DNA of 64,000 bases, from contig NZ_CP008985.1 of assembly GCF_000754265.1 (NCBI RefSeq), positions 620,001 through 684,000 of the forward strand, in the 5' to 3' direction. Shown piece after piece: positions 55,488-64,000 of the stretch; position 1 is the stretch's first letter; each line of letters opens with the position of its first letter. The notes under the pieces were generated by a model. That model searched no databases. It saw only the letters and a list, made by a program, of their open reading frames with translations, and was not told the origin of the DNA. The position numbers and the translations under genes are program-made. Source of the DNA: Candidatus Palibaumannia cicadellinicola (GTDB lineage: Bacteria > Pseudomonadota > Gammaproteobacteria > Enterobacterales > Enterobacteriaceae).

Positions 55488-57195
55488 AGTTCAAGGCTTT
55501 TATGGCAGTTTCAATATTAAGTGTAACCATAAGTCCATTAGGGGGTTTGTTCACCCAATGTGGACAAAGTCGCTCTATTTCTGCGATTAATGGTATCGCT
55601 CTGGAATAGCTCCATATAGTCACTTCATCATTGATCCTGCGTGCTAACCAAGCAGCAACTTTATGATATGTTACGGATGCTTCACTACTAAGGTAGCCTA
55701 ACAGTTCTGGAATCAAGTTTTGTAGATTTTTTTTTCTTAATAATTGCAAAGGTACTGCATTAAGTATTGCCTGATGCTCGTTAGATTGCAGTAAAATCCC
55801 CATGTTTTGCAAAAATATCCTATGGTGATGAAGCGCAGCAGCTTCGCAAGGGCGTAATATCATACGTAGTGGAATGAGTAGCGGCTGAGCTAGCAGAGTA
55901 TTGTCTTCTGGCATTAATTGACGCTCAGTGAGATAGCGTTCCGCGAATGGCAGTGATAATAAGGACAATCCATTAGCTGATTCTAACAGCGCATAGGAAG
56001 GAGAGCAAAAAGTTAGTACTCTACCGAAACTATATGGATCGTAGCAGGTTTGTGCCGCCAGGGGCGGTACTTCTTGTAGCTTTAGTTCATTAGAGTCTTT
56101 TGCGCAAGCCGAATAATTGACTGACTTATTCTCCTTACTCAGTAGAATAACATGAGGTTGAGCTGTTTTCACACCTTGCTGTCTAGCGGAACGGACAGGT
56201 AGATTATGTTGCAAAACAGTAATGACCGCCTGATAAATCAAATGGTGCACCTGTCTTGCTTGATGAAATCGCACCTCTTTTTTAGCTGGATGAACATTGA
56301 TATCCACTTGTTTAGGGTTAATTACGATAAATATAACAAAAGCTGGTTGCCGCATCCCTACCAACTGCTCCTGGTAGGCCTGGCGGATAGCGTGGTTAAT
56401 TAGCTTATCTCGTATCATACGTTGGTTGACGTAACTGTATTGCATTTCCGGCAAATCTTCGCCGCGAGGATCTTCAGCCCAACCCTGAATAGTCAAATCG
56501 CTATGCTGCCAGGACACTGCTAGTGCACGCTTGACAAAAGCGGTTCCACACAAACGACTGAGTCGCTGCGAATATTTACTAGGTTCTATGACAGCGCGGT
56601 ATTGCTGTACAGTTTTATCGTTATGTTGTAGAATAAATGTTACGTCGAATCGCGCAAGTGCTATTCGGCGAATAACCTCTTCAATATGCTTGAACTCAGT
56701 AGTTTCAGCACGCATGAACTTACGTCTAGCTGGTGTATTATAAAATAGATCTACAACTTCCACTGTGGTCCCTATCGGATGTGCAGCCGGTTTAATAGTA
56801 ACAGTTTTATCGTATTTTTCGGCGTATGCCTGCCAAGCTTCATTTTGCCCTGTAGTACGTGAAGTAATAGTCAGGCGAGCTACCGAGCTAACACTAGCTA
56901 GGGCTTCACCACGAAATCCCATGCTCGTTATACAATCTAAATCTTCCATGCTAGATATTTTGCTGGTAGCATGGCGGGCAATAGCTAGTGCTAGTTCCTC
57001 TTTACTGATACCGCTGCCGTTGTCACGGATGCGTATTGTTTTAGCTCCACCACGTTCTACCTTAATATCGATACGCGTAGCGCCAGCATCTAGGCTATTT
57101 TCTACCAATTCTTTTACTACCGACGCAGGCCGTTCTACTACTTCACCGGCTGCTATTTGGTTGACTAATTGTGGCGACAGTATCTGAATGGGCAT
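55480..57195 (-). CDS. mutL: DNA mismatch repair protein MutL
   Basis: GHKL ATPase that couples MutS to MutH and UvrD. 571 aa against 615 in E. coli. N-terminal ATPase: [61 protein letters not shown] and VNQRMIRDK. The C-terminal dimerisation domain is recognisable ([19 protein letters not shown]); the missing length is in the disordered linker around residues 330-400. MutH is encoded at 7.4 kb, so methyl-directed repair appears retained as far as this window shows. Confidence 0.97.
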   Translation of the reverse strand: MPIQILSPQLVNQIAAGEVVERPASVVKELVENSLDAGATRIDIKVERGGAKTIRIRDNGSGISKEELALAIARHATSKISSMEDLDCITSMGFRGEALASVSSVARLTITSRTTGQNEAWQAYAEKYDKTVTIKPAAHPIGTTVEVVDLFYNTPARRKFMRAETTEFKHIEEVIRRIALARFDVTFILQHNDKTVQQYRAVIEPSKYSQRLSRLCGTAFVKRALAVSWQHSDLTIQGWAEDPRGEDLPEMQYSYVNQRMIRDKLINHAIRQAYQEQLVGMRQPAFVIFIVINPKQVDINVHPAKKEVRFHQARQVHHLIYQAVITVLQHNLPVRSARQQGVKTAQPHVILLSKENKSVNYSACAKDSNELKLQEVPPLAAQTCYDPYSFGRVLTFCSPSYALLESANGLSLLSLPFAERYLTERQLMPEDNTLLAQPLLIPLRMILRPCEAAALHHHRIFLQNMGILLQSNEHQAILNAVPLQLLRKKNLQNLIPELLGYLSSEASVTYHKVAAWLARRINDEVTIWSYSRAIPLIAEIERLCPHWVNKPPNGLMVTLNIETAIKALNYD

Positions 57196-57295
57196 AGCAA
57201 CTAGTTCCTTTTGTGTGTGTAATACAAGCTAAATAGTGCACAGGTAGAGAGCTTACTTACTTTTGCTAACATATGGTAACGGCACCTAATAGATC

Positions 57296-58561
57296 TCAAA
57301 CAGCACCGTACGCCGGCAAACGATAAGTTGTAGAGCTAAAGTTCTGTAGTCTTTGTTCCTTGAAACTAGTTTGTCGTAAAGGATGCGCTATAAAATAAGC
57401 ACGTAATCCCAGATGTAGGGCGTGAGCTATTTTTTCCTGATAAGCATTGCTGCCTAGTAGTTGCTCTTCTAGCATATTACTTATAAAACCTATTTCCACT
57501 AGTAATGATGGAATATCCGGAGAACGTAGTACTCCAAGGCTGGCATGTTCAGGCAGGTTTTTATGTAACGTGCCTATATTTTTTAATTGCCGCAGTACTT
57601 TCATAGCAATGTCATAACTTACCCGTTGTGAATGACAAAACTGTAAATCTAAGACAACTTGGCTGAAGTAGGGATCGGTCTTACTATTGGCTAGTAAATT
57701 ACCTGCGCCGCCTAGTAGTTCCGATTGTTTCTCGTATTGTTCCAACCAATTAGCCATTTCGCTATTAGCACGTCGATTAGATAGTACCCAGACCGAAGCT
57801 CCACTAGCGCGGCGGTTGGGCGCTGCATCAGCATGTATGGATACTAGCACGCTTGCTCCATGTTTACGTGCTACATCGGATCTACCCATCACCGAGATAA
57901 AAGAGTCACCGTCACGAGTTAGTACTGGCTTAAACATAGGATCCGCATTGAGCATAATTTTTAGCTTTCTAGCTATAGCTATCGTGACATTTTTTTCTTG
58001 AAGTCCGTTGGGGCCAGTAGCACCTGGATCTTGACCACCATGTCCCGCATCAATAGCTACTATTACTGGTACAGTACTTGCTGTGGGAAGGTCTCTATTT
58101 ATCATGTTAGAAGGTAAAGGTAGGGGCGTACTACTTACCGCTGACATCTTTCTATTAATATCAGTGGCCAAAATCGTTAATACTACATTATAACGCTCAC
58201 TCACTTGTTGTTTCGTTACCCGTATGTTAGATTGGCACGTTAACTCTAAAACTAGACGTAAACTTTGCTTATCTACTGGTCTACTAGTGCGAATACGTTT
58301 AATAAGATTATTGCCGTTAAAATTTATCGGTAACTCTTCCTGCCCCTGCAAAAGTACACTTTGGCGAATATCCAATACTACCCGCTCTGGATTATGCAGA
58401 GAGAACCAAGTATATACTGGTGGTGCATTGAAACAGAGTGTTACCGTTGAGTGGATGATATTATTAGTGACTTGGATATTGCGTAGGGTCGCAGCAGCGC
58501 ACCGGCCCATAATTAATCCTATTACTAAAAACAAAGTAATATAATAATATAATAGCTTCAT
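57296..58561 (-). CDS. amiB: N-acetylmuramoyl-L-alanine amidase AmiB
   Basis: Periplasmic zinc amidase that splits septal peptidoglycan, activated by EnvC in E. coli. 421 aa (E. coli 445). N-terminal signal sequence ([22 protein letters not shown]), AMIN domain ([27 protein letters not shown]), then amidase-3 domain from about residue 168 ([19 protein letters not shown] with zinc His, QEKNVTIA with zinc Glu, [11 protein letters not shown] with zinc His, and LVEIGFISN with the catalytic Glu). The protein ends shortly after the amidase domain; the C-terminal LysM peptidoglycan-binding repeat of E. coli AmiB is missing. Overlaps tsaE by 4 nt. Confidence 0.96.
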   Translation of the reverse strand: MKLLYYYITLFLVIGLIMGRCAAATLRNIQVTNNIIHSTVTLCFNAPPVYTWFSLHNPERVVLDIRQSVLLQGQEELPINFNGNNLIKRIRTSRPVDKQSLRLVLELTCQSNIRVTKQQVSERYNVVLTILATDINRKMSAVSSTPLPLPSNMINRDLPTASTVPVIVAIDAGHGGQDPGATGPNGLQEKNVTIAIARKLKIMLNADPMFKPVLTRDGDSFISVMGRSDVARKHGASVLVSIHADAAPNRRASGASVWVLSNRRANSEMANWLEQYEKQSELLGGAGNLLANSKTDPYFSQVVLDLQFCHSQRVSYDIAMKVLRQLKNIGTLHKNLPEHASLGVLRSPDIPSLLVEIGFISNMLEEQLLGSNAYQEKIAHALHLGLRAYFIAHPLRQTSFKEQRLQNFSSTTYRLPAYGAV

Positions 58562-59037
58562 GAATAAGGTTCCTGCAGCAAGGACAAAGCTGCCAGCAGG
58601 TGTTCGCCGTTAGCGTTGTATGTTTGTAGCTCAGCCCGACGTATTATCCCCTGAGACTTAAGGGTAAGAGATAGATCCATAGTGGGTAAAATACCTTCAC
58701 CATGTTGTGGCCACTCTATCAAACATAGAGCACAATGATCTAAATAGTCTCGTATACCTATTAACTCTAGTTCCTCTGTGTTTGCTAAACGGTAAAGATC
58801 GAAATGATAAACCGTCCAGCGTGCTAACACATATGGCTCTATCAAAGTATAAGTAGGACTTTTAACATTTCCCACATACCCTAACGCCCGTAGAAATCCT
58901 CGACATAAGGTCGTCTTACCGGCGCCAATATCGCCATAAAGATAAATTACACAAGCTTGTTGGCATGCGACGGCTAATGTCGCACCTAAAGCCACTGTTG
59001 CCATTTCATCTGGTAAAGGGATGATCAGTTTTTCCAT
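58558..59037 (-). CDS. tsaE: tRNA threonylcarbamoyladenosine biosynthesis ATPase TsaE
   Basis: P-loop ATPase that works with TsaB and TsaD to make t6A37 in ANN-decoding tRNAs. 159 aa (E. coli 153). Walker [35 protein letters not shown], and the conserved [21 protein letters not shown] and [13 protein letters not shown]. The 269-nt spacer to orn (59038-59306) lacks nnr and queG, present in E. coli, and holds only a small inverted repeat. Confidence 0.97.
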   Translation of the reverse strand: MEKLIIPLPDEMATVALGATLAVACQQACVIYLYGDIGAGKTTLCRGFLRALGYVGNVKSPTYTLIEPYVLARWTVYHFDLYRLANTEELELIGIRDYLDHCALCLIEWPQHGEGILPTMDLSLTLKSQGIIRRAELQTYNANGEHLLAALSLLQEPYS

Positions 59038-59306
59038 ATTTTTTCTATGCTTTGTGATCAGAATAAATTGATAGCATGCAAATGCTAGTAGCGATAGCTT
59101 TGACGCAAGCTATCTGTCAAAAAAAACACGAAAGCAATAATTTGTCATCTCGCTAAAATAAGTCTTGAGCCGGAAGATCATTGATTTCGAGTGAGGGGTA
59201 ATAAAAGCATTGTGACTCTAGAATACCAGTAATTGAAGCGCATTTTTATGCCTATCTGATGAAACTGAAGCTAAATATATACCCATGCTGTTTAATTGAG
59301 TTATCA

Positions 59307-59861
59307 TCAATTAGGCTCAAGACGGATAAAATGTGCGCGATAATAAACTAATTCTGCCACTGACTCACGAATATCATCCAGAGCCTTATGGCTGTTTTTT
59401 TTCTTCAGACCTACCATAATTTCCGGACGCCATCGGCGAGCAAGTTCTTTTAAGGTACTGACATCTAGGTACCGATAATGAAAATAAGCTTCTAGTGCTG
59501 GCATGTAACGATAGAGAAAACGTCGATCTTGACCAATACTATTACCACAGATTGGCGATTTACCAGCTGGTACCCACTCCTTTAAAAAAGTAAGCGTTTG
59601 TGCTACTGCTGTTTCTTCATTTAACGTACTATTACGAACTCTTTCCACTAATCCACTAGTAGTATGGGTACGGGTATTCCATTCATCCATTAACGTTAGT
59701 TGAGCTTCACACTGATGAACTGCTAAAACTGGCCCTTCAGCTATGACGTTTAAATCAGTATCAGTGATTAATGTAGCAACTTCAATAATACGATCATGTG
59801 TAGGATCAAGACCAGTCATTTCTAGATCTATCCATATTAAGTTATTGTCATTTACCGGCAT
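59307..59861 (-). CDS. orn: Oligoribonuclease
   Basis: DEDDh exonuclease finishing RNA decay by degrading 2-5 nt fragments; essential in E. coli. The ATG at 59861 ([20 protein letters not shown]) matches the E. coli start; a longer frame to 59948 has no family support. 184 aa (E. coli 181). Acidic residues in [36 protein letters not shown], and the His/Asp in [15 protein letters not shown] are intact. Divergent from psd. Confidence 0.97.
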   Translation of the reverse strand: MPVNDNNLIWIDLEMTGLDPTHDRIIEVATLITDTDLNVIAEGPVLAVHQCEAQLTLMDEWNTRTHTTSGLVERVRNSTLNEETAVAQTLTFLKEWVPAGKSPICGNSIGQDRRFLYRYMPALEAYFHYRYLDVSTLKELARRWRPEIMVGLKKKNSHKALDDIRESVAELVYYRAHFIRLEPN

Positions 59862-60236
59862 AATGTGTTTGTCACAAGAGATTTTATAGATGATCTGATA
59901 TAATATTTCTATTATATCGATGTTCATCGCTACGAGCGATGTATTCACTACAAGCTAGTTAGTAAAAATTACTATTCAAAGGTTCGTCGAGTACTCAATT
60001 AGCGTACACGATACCATTGCCAAACATATACCAGTAAAGTGAAAACGATTCCTCTTCAATAAAATAACTTCAGTCTAGCCTTAACTAGCTATTATAAGAT
60101 TGCACAGCTTTATTATTTGAGCAATTGTAACCAATGCATAGATTAACTAAGAAGTAAAAATTATTTTTATGGCATCTACAGCCAGAATAAATGACCTGTT
60201 GTTTGTCAAATTTTAAATTAGTCATAAGAGGTACCT
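59862..60236. other. 375-nt intergenic region between orn and psd
   Basis: In E. coli this space holds rsgA, the 30S-maturation GTPase, just upstream of psd. No RsgA motif (Walker A, C-terminal zinc cysteines/histidine) can be read here in any frame. The sequence is AT-rich with scattered stops. An AGAGGTACCT ribosome site directly precedes psd. I read it as an eroded scar of rsgA plus divergent promoters that I cannot pinpoint. Confidence 0.55.
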
Positions 60237-61121
60237 GTGCTGTATAGAATAATAAAAGCATTACAACACCTACTGTATCTACCTAAATATTGGTTGACCC
60301 AGCTAGCTGGTTGGGGTGCTGAACTCCAGGGCGGCTGGCTAACTAGCGTAGTGATTACACTATTCGTACGCTTCTATAAAGTCAATATGCAAGAAGCGCT
60401 ACAGCCTGATATAGCTACTTATTCTACATTCAATACATTTTTTATCCGTGCGCTCAATAAATACGCTCGTCCGATCGATACAGATCATTCGGTACTAGTA
60501 CTGCCCGCTGACGGTATGATATCCCAATTAGGATCTATCAAAGGAGAGTGGATTTTTCAAGCTAAAGGTTATCACTATAGCTTAGAAGCTCTACTAGCTG
60601 GTCAAGATCATATGATCAATGATTTTCGTAATGGAAGTTTTGCTACCACTTATCTTTCTCCTAAAGATTATCACAGGATTCATATGCCTTGTAACGGCGT
60701 ATTGCGCAACATGATCTATGTACCAGGTGATCTATTTTCAGTTAATCCTTCTACGGTTACCAAGATTCCTAATCTATTTGCTCGTAACGAGCGAGTCATT
60801 TGTTTATTCGATACTGATTTCGGCTCCATAGCACAAATTCTTATTGGCGCAACTATTGTCGGTAGTATAGAAACAGTCTGGGCGGGTACTGTAACACCAC
60901 CACGAGCAGGTATGATCAAATATTGGCACTATCCAAAAGTCGTAGCAAACGATGCCATCGTATTACTGAAAGGGCAAGAAATGGGCCGCTTTAAGCTTGG
61001 CTCTACCGTCATTAATTTGTTCCCTAGCGGTAGAGTCCAGCTGGTAGATCACCTACATGCGAGTTATGTTACCCGTGTTGGACAGCCGTTAGCATATGGC
61101 ATCGTCCTAGCTGTAAGCTAA
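60237..61121 (+). CDS. psd: Phosphatidylserine decarboxylase proenzyme
   Basis: Inner-membrane pyruvoyl enzyme producing phosphatidylethanolamine. The start is a GTG at 60237 after [26 protein letters not shown] aligns with the E. coli N-terminus. 294 aa (E. coli 322). Conserved [11 protein letters not shown], the [11 protein letters not shown] block, [16 protein letters not shown], and the self-cleavage LGST site ([10 protein letters not shown]), where the serine becomes the pyruvoyl group. The E. coli tail after the alpha chain core is missing, which is a variable region. mscM follows 37 nt downstream, as in E. coli. Confidence 0.97.
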   Translation: MLYRIIKALQHLLYLPKYWLTQLAGWGAELQGGWLTSVVITLFVRFYKVNMQEALQPDIATYSTFNTFFIRALNKYARPIDTDHSVLVLPADGMISQLGSIKGEWIFQAKGYHYSLEALLAGQDHMINDFRNGSFATTYLSPKDYHRIHMPCNGVLRNMIYVPGDLFSVNPSTVTKIPNLFARNERVICLFDTDFGSIAQILIGATIVGSIETVWAGTVTPPRAGMIKYWHYPKVVANDAIVLLKGQEMGRFKLGSTVINLFPSGRVQLVDHLHASYVTRVGQPLAYGIVLAVS

Positions 61122-61158
61122 CTTCTGCCTTAAACGGTAAAATAAGAGAGTTTTAGCC

Positions 61159-64000
61159 TTGCGTCTAATGATGATGTTCCTACTAGGATGGCTAGTTACC
61201 GCTCCAGTATTAACTGCTAAGCTACCTGATGAGAATACTATTCAAAAGGATCTACAACAGGAGCTTGATGATAAAAGTACTGTGAATCATACCGCTATAA
61301 TTGAGGCTCTGCAGTTAGCATTAAACGCGGTTGCAGAGAGTAAAGCGTCGAGCGCAAAAATTAAAGAATATCAGAAGGTCATCGATGATTTTCCTGCTCT
61401 GACGCGACAGTTACGTGCTAAAAAACACAAAGCATTGGAACAATCAGCTCAGATAATACTACATCACAACATCTCTACTAGAGAACTAAACCAGCAATTG
61501 CTACAGGTAAACAGAAAATTTATTGATCTAACGAGACAATTGCAACATGAGCAGGAAATAGCGCGCGCTATCAGCGACTCACTAGGCTTCTTACCGCAGC
61601 AGCAAACAGTTGCGCGTAGAGCGCTAAATGATGTAGAGCAACAACTTCAGGCGTTACCAACACCATGTACACCGCTAGAGCAGGCGCAAGCAACCACATT
61701 GCAGGCAGAACAAATAGCGCGCAGGTTAAAAGTTGATGAATTAGACCTAGCGCAACTTAGTGCCAATAATCGGCAGGAACTTTCACGTCTTCGCGCAGAA
61801 CTATTAAAGAAACGTCACGATCATATGGATCAACAGTTGCAAATGTTACGCAATCAGCTAAATAATCTATACCAGCAGGAGGCAGAACAAGCGCTTGAAC
61901 ATACTGAAATAATCGCAGAAAAAGGTAAAACTTTACCTCAATTCATTAGTGATCAGTTACAAACTAACCACCAACTATCTATTGCTCTGAATAAACAGGC
62001 TCAACGCATGGATACGATTGTTTCGCAGCAACGCCAGGTAGCATCACAGACTCAAAAAGTACGACAGGCACTAACTGCATTAATCGAGCAGGAACCGTGG
62101 CTCAATGAATCACCAATACTTGGGGAGACCTTACGTACTCAAGTTTCTAATTTACCGGATCTACCCAAACCTCAGAAACTGGATAGCCAGATGGCGCAGC
62201 GGCGAGTTAAGCGCTTGCAGTATGAAGAGTTAATCAATCAACTGCCACAGTTTGTGCAAGGCAAACAAGATGACGGCTCGCCGCTCAAACCAACACAAAA
62301 GCGTATCTTAGCTGCCCAGTTGACAACTCAACGTAACCTACTCAATGCACTGCTAACCGGAGGCGACACAGAAATACTTGAGCTCACTAAACTGAAGGTT
62401 GCTCACAGCCAGTTGGAAGACGCGATGAAGGAGCTCAGAGAAACAGCACATAGCTATCTTTTCTGGGTGGCTGATGTAACTCCTATTACCTTTGCTTATC
62501 CTCTACTTGTTGGTCAAGATCTAAAGATGCTCCTAACGTTAGATACTTACCATCAACTTTTATGTGCACTTAAAATGATATTTACTAGACATGAAACTTT
62601 GATTCAGCTTTTTGGTGCTCTAGTACTGATCGGATTCAGCTTAAGTTCACGCCGGCACTATCATACTTTTCTCGTACGTTCTAGCGGTAGAGTCGGTAAA
62701 GTTAATCAAGATCATTTCACTCTAACATTACGTACAGTGTTCTGGTCATTACTGATCGCCTTACCGCTACCGGTATTATGGTCGGCTCTAGGTTACGGTT
62801 TACGTCATGCTTGGCCTTATCCAGCGGCGGTAGCGATTGGCGAAGGTGTAAGCGCTACTGTTTTAATACTGTGGATATTTATGGTGAGCACTTGTTTCGC
62901 TAAACAACAAGGGCTTTTTATTGTTCACTTTGGCTGGCCAGCACCACAAGTTAAGCGGGCGCAGCGCTATTATGCGTTTTTTATCGGTATTATTGTACCA
63001 TTGATGATGGTGTTAATTGCCTTAGATACTTACCGCGACCGTGAGTTTGCCGGCACACTAGGCAGGCTATGCTTTATATTGTTATGTACCTGCTTGGGAT
63101 TAGTTACTGTGAGTCTGAAACGCGCTGGATTACCGTTACATCTTGATCAACATGGTTCTAGCGATCATATTATAAACCGTTTTCTATGGAATACTCTGAT
63201 CTGTGCACCAGTAGTGGCAGCCATAGCTTCTTGCCTTGGTCATCTCGCAACAGCCCAAGCATTGCTATCGAGGTTAGAAACATCAGTTGCTATATGGTTC
63301 TTGCTGCTGATTATTTATTATATAATCCGGCGCTGGATGTTGATCCAGCGCCGGCGTATCGCTTTCGAGCGCGCCAAACAGCGCCGTGCAGAAATTTTAG
63401 CTCAGCGTGCACGTAATGAAGAGCATTTATCTCAGTTACAATTAAATGAGGCAGCTGCAGAAGTCGATGAAAAGGTACTAGATCTCGATACTATGAGCGC
63501 TCAGTCGCTGCAATTGGTACGATCTATTATCACCCTCATTGCTATCTTATCGATTATCCTGCTGTGGTCGGATATTTACTCAGCATTTGGCTTTTTAGAG
63601 AAAATAAAATTATGGGATGTCACATCTACTCTCCAGGGCGTAGATATCATTCAGCCTATTACGCTAGGCGCAGTATTAGTTGCTATTGTAGTTTTCCTCA
63701 TAACAACACAGCTGGTGCGCAACCTACCTGCACTACTGGAATTAGCGCTATTGCAACATTTAAATCTCACACCTGGTACTGGGTATGCTATTACGACACT
63801 TACTAAATACAGTCTGATGCTTTTAGGAGGGCTCATTGGATTTTCTTTCATAGGCATCGATTGGTCGAAGTTACAATGGTTAGTAGCGGCGTTAGGTGTG
63901 GGATTAGGGTTTGGTTTACAAGAAATTTTCGCTAACTTTATCTCTGGCCTAATTATCTTATTCGAAAAACCAATTAGGATCAGTGATACCGTTACTATCC
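61159..64000 (+). CDS. mscM: Miniconductance mechanosensitive channel MscM (YjeP), 3' end outside window
   Basis: Large MscS-family channel that releases solutes on hypo-osmotic shock. The frame is open from TTG 61159 to the window end (947 codons; E. coli 1107). TTG gives LRLMMMFLLGWLVTAPVLTA, aligning with the E. coli signal peptide MRLIITFL; ATG 61168 is an alternative. A long periplasmic coiled-coil region (residues 20-460) rich in Gln and Glu follows, then several membrane spans (LLGALVL-type, from about 480), and the start of the MscS pore domain: LVAALGVGLGFGLQEIFANFISGLIILFE in outline and KPIRISDTVTI at the edge. No internal stop or shift is seen by eye. Cotranscribed with psd. Confidence 0.95.
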   Translation, partial: MRLMMMFLLGWLVTAPVLTAKLPDENTIQKDLQQELDDKSTVNHTAIIEALQLALNAVAESKASSAKIKEYQKVIDDFPALTRQLRAKKHKALEQSAQIILHHNISTRELNQQLLQVNRKFIDLTRQLQHEQEIARAISDSLGFLPQQQTVARRALNDVEQQLQALPTPCTPLEQAQATTLQAEQIARRLKVDELDLAQLSANNRQELSRLRAELLKKRHDHMDQQLQMLRNQLNNLYQQEAEQALEHTEIIAEKGKTLPQFISDQLQTNHQLSIALNKQAQRMDTIVSQQRQVASQTQKVRQALTALIEQEPWLNESPILGETLRTQVSNLPDLPKPQKLDSQMAQRRVKRLQYEELINQLPQFVQGKQDDGSPLKPTQKRILAAQLTTQRNLLNALLTGGDTEILELTKLKVAHSQLEDAMKELRETAHSYLFWVADVTPITFAYPLLVGQDLKMLLTLDTYHQLLCALKMIFTRHETLIQLFGALVLIGFSLSSRRHYHTFLVRSSGRVGKVNQDHFTLTLRTVFWSLLIALPLPVLWSALGYGLRHAWPYPAAVAIGEGVSATVLILWIFMVSTCFAKQQGLFIVHFGWPAPQVKRAQRYYAFFIGIIVPLMMVLIALDTYRDREFAGTLGRLCFILLCTCLGLVTVSLKRAGLPLHLDQHGSSDHIINRFLWNTLICAPVVAAIASCLGHLATAQALLSRLETSVAIWFLLLIIYYIIRRWMLIQRRRIAFERAKQRRAEILAQRARNEEHLSQLQLNEAAAEVDEKVLDLDTMSAQSLQLVRSIITLIAILSIILLWSDIYSAFGFLEKIKLWDVTSTLQGVDIIQPITLGAVLVAIVVFLITTQLVRNLPALLELALLQHLNLTPGTGYAITTLTKYSLMLLGGLIGFSFIGIDWSKLQWLVAALGVGLGFGLQEIFANFISGLIILFEKPIRISDTVTI

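Noticed and set aside
56765..57187. 140-codon plus-strand open frame antisense to mutL
   Set aside because: mutL is clearly coding on the minus strand; the antisense frame has no family resemblance and no ribosome site.
59093..59114. GATAGCTT-TGACGC-AAGCTATC inverted repeat followed by a run of A, considered as terminator
   Set aside because: A U-run follows the stem on neither strand (the A-run is downstream on plus; on minus the T-run precedes the hairpin), so it is not a canonical terminator for any neighbouring gene. It may be a minor foldback scar.
63186..63806. Two short plus-strand frames near the window end
   Set aside because: They are out of frame with mscM, whose own frame is open and matches the MscS family through this region.

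Overview
This window is a gene-dense stretch from a reduced gammaproteobacterial (Enterobacterales-related) genome, most probably an insect endosymbiont. Nearly every intact gene aligns by eye along its full length with its Escherichia coli counterpart, and many small E. coli gene neighbourhoods survive with the intervening genes cleanly removed. Base composition is moderately AT-rich (roughly 40% GC by eye). I see no insertion sequences, prophage, CRISPR array, toxin or secretion genes, only a few decaying genes, and several overlapping gene pairs. Baumannia-like or another Sodalis/Baumannia-grade symbiont is my best guess; the species cannot be fixed from the sequence alone.

Layout. (1) 1-6 kb: lpxA and lpxB are both pseudogenes, followed by intact dnaE and accA (rnhB is missing from between them). 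(2) 6-20 kb: metC on the minus strand, then mutH, rppH, lgt, thyA and the complete recC-recB-recD set, with recC and recB overlapping where E. coli has ptrA. (3) 19.6-22.5 kb: crp, pabA and dnaB. (4) 22.5-26.4 kb: dnaK-dnaJ behind a well-preserved sigma-32 heat-shock promoter, then rpsT. (5) 26.5-36.9 kb: ribF-ileS-lspA-ispH-carA-carB-folA, nearly the E. coli order. (6) 36.9-42.7 kb, minus strand: apaH, apaG, rsmA, pdxA, surA and a heavily decayed lptD. (7) 42.8-44.6 kb: rnfH-ratA facing smpB and ssrA (tmRNA). (8) 44.7-59.9 kb, minus strand: cysQ, rplI-rpsR-priB-rpsF, rlmB-rnr, purA, hflC-hflK, hfq-miaA-mutL-amiB-tsaE, orn. (9) 60.2-64 kb: psd and mscM, the latter cut by the window end.

How the genes work together. 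The retained functions are replication and repair (Pol III alpha, DnaB, RecBCD, MutH, MutL, PriB), translation and its quality control (tmRNA/SmpB, IleRS, ribosomal proteins, RsmA, RlmB, MiaA, TsaE), RNA turnover (RNase R, Orn, RppH, Hfq), chaperones, lipoprotein maturation (Lgt, LspA), phospholipid and fatty-acid synthesis (AccA, Psd), and selected biosynthesis (carbamoyl phosphate, thymidylate, tetrahydrofolate, isoprenoid, PLP, flavin, methionine branch). The LPS route is collapsing: lpxA, lpxB and lptD, three genes of lipid A synthesis and LPS export at two sites, are all broken.

Most unusual observations: two perfect 17-bp inverted repeats, one in the lpxA pseudogene and one in the lptD pseudogene, that look like foldback template-switch mutations caught early; a substitution at one of the Chi-recognition residues of RecC; and a tmRNA with a 13-codon proteolysis tag.
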